Positions 62,470 to 64,000 of a stretch of DNA of 64,000 nucleotides are shown one piece after another (position 1 is the first letter of the stretch; every line of letters starts with the position of its first letter). Both the position numbers and the translations under genes were made by a program. This DNA comes from Leifsonia shinshuensis. GTDB taxonomy: Bacteria > Actinomycetota > Actinomycetes > Actinomycetales > Microbacteriaceae. The stretch spans positions 434,001 through 498,000 of the forward strand of contig NZ_JAHHZQ010000005.1 of NCBI RefSeq assembly GCF_022606355.1, given 5' to 3'. The notes under the pieces are model-generated. The model ran no database searches and had not been told where the DNA came from. It worked only from the letters and a program-made list of their open reading frames with translations.

Positions 62470-63819
62470 ATGAAGAGAAAGCTCGTCGGCCTCGCCGCAG
62501 TGGCTACGGCTTCCGCTCTCGTGCTCGCCGGATGCGCCTCAGGTGGAGGCCAGGCTCCGAGCACCGACGGCAAGGGAAAGACGGTCACCCTGTGGCTCGT
62601 CGGGTCCGACACCCCTGACGCGCTCCGCAACTACCTGAAGACGGAGTTCAACAAGGAGACCGGCGCGACGCTCAAGATCGAGCAGCAGGACTGGGGAGAC
62701 ATCGTCACCAAGCTGACGACGTCCCTCCCCGACGCGAACAACACCCCGGACGTGACGGAGATGGGCAACACCCAGTCCCCGACGTTCACGAACGTGGGCG
62801 CGTTCCTCGACATCTCCGACATGTACAAGGACCTCGGCGGCGACAAGCTGCTGCAGTCCTTCGTCGACGCGGGCAAGGTCGACGGCAAGAACTACACGCT
62901 GCCGTACTACTTCGGCTCGCGCTACATGTTCTACCGCAAGGACGTCTACGCCGCGGCCGGCGCCACGGTGCCGACCACGCTCGACCAGTTCAACACCACT
63001 GTCGCCGACATCACCGCGAAGAACCCGAAGGGGATCCCGAACTTCTCCGGCTTCTTCCTCGGCGGCCAGGACTGGCGCGACGGCATCTCGTGGATCTTCG
63101 CGAACGGCGGTGACATCGCCAAGAAGGAAGGCTCCAAGTGGGTCGCCACGCTCGACTCGGCGGGGTCGCTGAAGGGTCTCCAGCAGCTGCAGGACATCTA
63201 CAAGAACGCGTCCAAGGCCCCGAACGACGCCAAGGACTCCAACCAGTACATCTACCTGAACGACACGGACCAGACGGTGGACGCCAACGGCAACAAGACG
63301 GGTGACACCTCGCTCGCCGCCGCCACCATCATGGCTCCGGGCTGGGCGCACTGGTCGATCGGCGACCTGTCCACCAAGGACGGCAAGGCGGTCCGCACCT
63401 GGAACGACAACACCTTCGGCACCTACGTGCTGCCGGGCAACGACGGCAAGCCCGCACCGGTCTTCGCCGGCGGCTCCAACATCGGCATCTCGGCCAAGTC
63501 CAAGAACCCGGGCCTGTCCAAGACGCTGCTGAAGATCATCTTCAGCAAGGAGTACCAGGAGATGCTCGGCAAGAACGGCCTGGGACCGGCGAACTCGGAC
63601 TACATGTCCTCGCTCGGCGACGACCAGTTCGCGAAGGCGCTCATCGAGTCGGCCTCCAACTCGAAGCTGACCCCGGCCGCTCCGGGCTGGGCCGGCGTCG
63701 AGGCGGCGAACGTGATGGAGGAGTTCTTCTCCAAGATCCGCGACTCGTCCGACCTGAAGGGCCTCGCTCAGCAGTACGACACCAAGATCGACGCTCTTCT
63801 CAACGTGAAGAACGGCTGA
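62470..63819 (+). CDS. Sugar ABC transporter substrate-binding lipoprotein
   Basis: 449 residues. Signal and lipobox (LVGLAAVATASALVLAGCA). Then an extracellular-binding domain of the family 1/N,N'-diacetylchitobiose type (VTLWLVGSDTPDALRNYLKTEFNKETG...QQDWGDIVTKLTT...FYRKDVYAAAGATVPTTLDQF). ATG 62470 has an AAGGGAAC ribosome binding site. It is transcribed with the ROK gene upstream and the permease downstream; a long hairpin lies between it and the permease. Confidence 0.95.
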   Translation: MKRKLVGLAAVATASALVLAGCASGGGQAPSTDGKGKTVTLWLVGSDTPDALRNYLKTEFNKETGATLKIEQQDWGDIVTKLTTSLPDANNTPDVTEMGNTQSPTFTNVGAFLDISDMYKDLGGDKLLQSFVDAGKVDGKNYTLPYYFGSRYMFYRKDVYAAAGATVPTTLDQFNTTVADITAKNPKGIPNFSGFFLGGQDWRDGISWIFANGGDIAKKEGSKWVATLDSAGSLKGLQQLQDIYKNASKAPNDAKDSNQYIYLNDTDQTVDANGNKTGDTSLAAATIMAPGWAHWSIGDLSTKDGKAVRTWNDNTFGTYVLPGNDGKPAPVFAGGSNIGISAKSKNPGLSKTLLKIIFSKEYQEMLGKNGLGPANSDYMSSLGDDQFAKALIESASNSKLTPAAPGWAGVEAANVMEEFFSKIRDSSDLKGLAQQYDTKIDALLNVKNG

Positions 63820-63853
63820 TCGGCTCCACCTAGCGACACCTAGCAGCGCAGTG

Positions 63854-63894
63854 GCGAGGGCGCGGAAGCAGCACCACCCCTTCCGCGCCCTCGC
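63854..63894 (+). terminator. Hairpin between the binding-protein and permease genes
   Basis: GCGAGGGCGCGGAAG / CTTCCGCGCCCTCGC, 15-bp perfect stem with an 11-nt loop. Typical of ABC operons, where it limits permease levels relative to the binding protein or protects the mRNA 3' end. Confidence 0.75.
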
Positions 63895-63958
63895 TCCTGC
63901 CTCCAGACTTTCCCCAACACCCGCACGCTTCCCCCACACCCCAGGAAGGAGGACCGCC

Positions 63959-64000
63959 GTGACCACCACCAGCGAGACCGTGACCGCCTCGCCGACCGCG
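63959..64000 (+). CDS. Start of a gene, probably the sugar ABC permease (partial)
   Basis: GTG 63959 preceded by AAGGAGGACCGCC. Fourteen codons (MTTTSETVTASPTA) run to the right edge. The N-terminal Thr/Ser-rich tail is typical of actinobacterial MalF-type permeases, and the context fits, but the product itself is not visible. Confidence 0.5.
   Translation, partial: MTTTSETVTASPTA

Overview
The window is GC-rich, densely packed DNA from an actinobacterium. Gene content and order (guaB/guaB3/guaA, sucCD followed by a DUF6350 membrane gene and purN-purH, SURF1, NADP-type icd) and the high-GC codon use suggest family Microbacteriaceae, probably Leifsonia or a close relative. That placement is inference from protein character, not from a search. 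No rRNA, tRNA, insertion sequence, phage or CRISPR array was recognised. It reads as chromosomal backbone with short accessory blocks.

Layout. 1-18.3 kb: the 3' part of guaB; a MarR-controlled MBL hydrolase/SRPBCC operon behind a double palindromic operator; an ABC-F ATPase; a lower-GC secreted protein gene; a PatB-like aminotransferase divergent from guaB3; glpD; a two-gene cation/proton antiporter; SURF1; a DUF3817 gene coupled to guaA, which seems to start at ATT; Bax1-I and a membrane protein; a glycerophosphodiesterase. 18.4-28.2 kb: pcrA, a FUSC protein, an MpaB-like oxygenase, a surface protein with a probable internal thioester and an LAATG anchor, sucCD and a membrane protein. 28.3-32.0 kb, minus strand: a small secreted polypeptide, a lipoprotein, a peptidoglycan-binding adaptor, an ABC ATPase and a permease, the last four joined by 4-bp overlaps. 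This is the best candidate for a little-described system. 32.2-42.2 kb: DUF6350, ThrE, purN-purH, an amino-acid dehydrogenase, an acyltransferase-SGNH protein, and a dimethylargininase fused to a four-helix membrane domain.

42.2-46.3 kb: a 29-codon leader peptide with a hairpin over its stop, then a heterodimeric ABC exporter. 46.3-53.1 kb: a SdrD-B-type secreted protein, a decarboxylase-like protein lacking the PLP lysine, a small membrane protein between two copies of a 17-bp palindromic repeat, and a receiver / NarL regulator / histidine kinase cluster. 53.2-64 kb: an ATL-type alkyltransferase-like protein overlapping a GNAT gene, icd, a DUF1254/DUF1214 protein, and three divergent regulator-target pairs, each with palindromic candidate operators (XRE-cupin with a TrxB-like flavoprotein; TetR with an aldo/keto reductase; ROK with an SDR). 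A sugar ABC transporter starts at the right edge.

Two genome-style features recur. Many promoters place a TANNNT-like -10 box exactly 6 nt before the start codon with no ribosome binding site, which implies leaderless mRNAs. Operons are tightly coupled through ATGA/GTGA overlaps and end in GC-rich perfect hairpins. The two guanylate-pathway steps (GuaB, GuaA) and the last purine steps (PurN, PurH) are all present but in separate transcription units.
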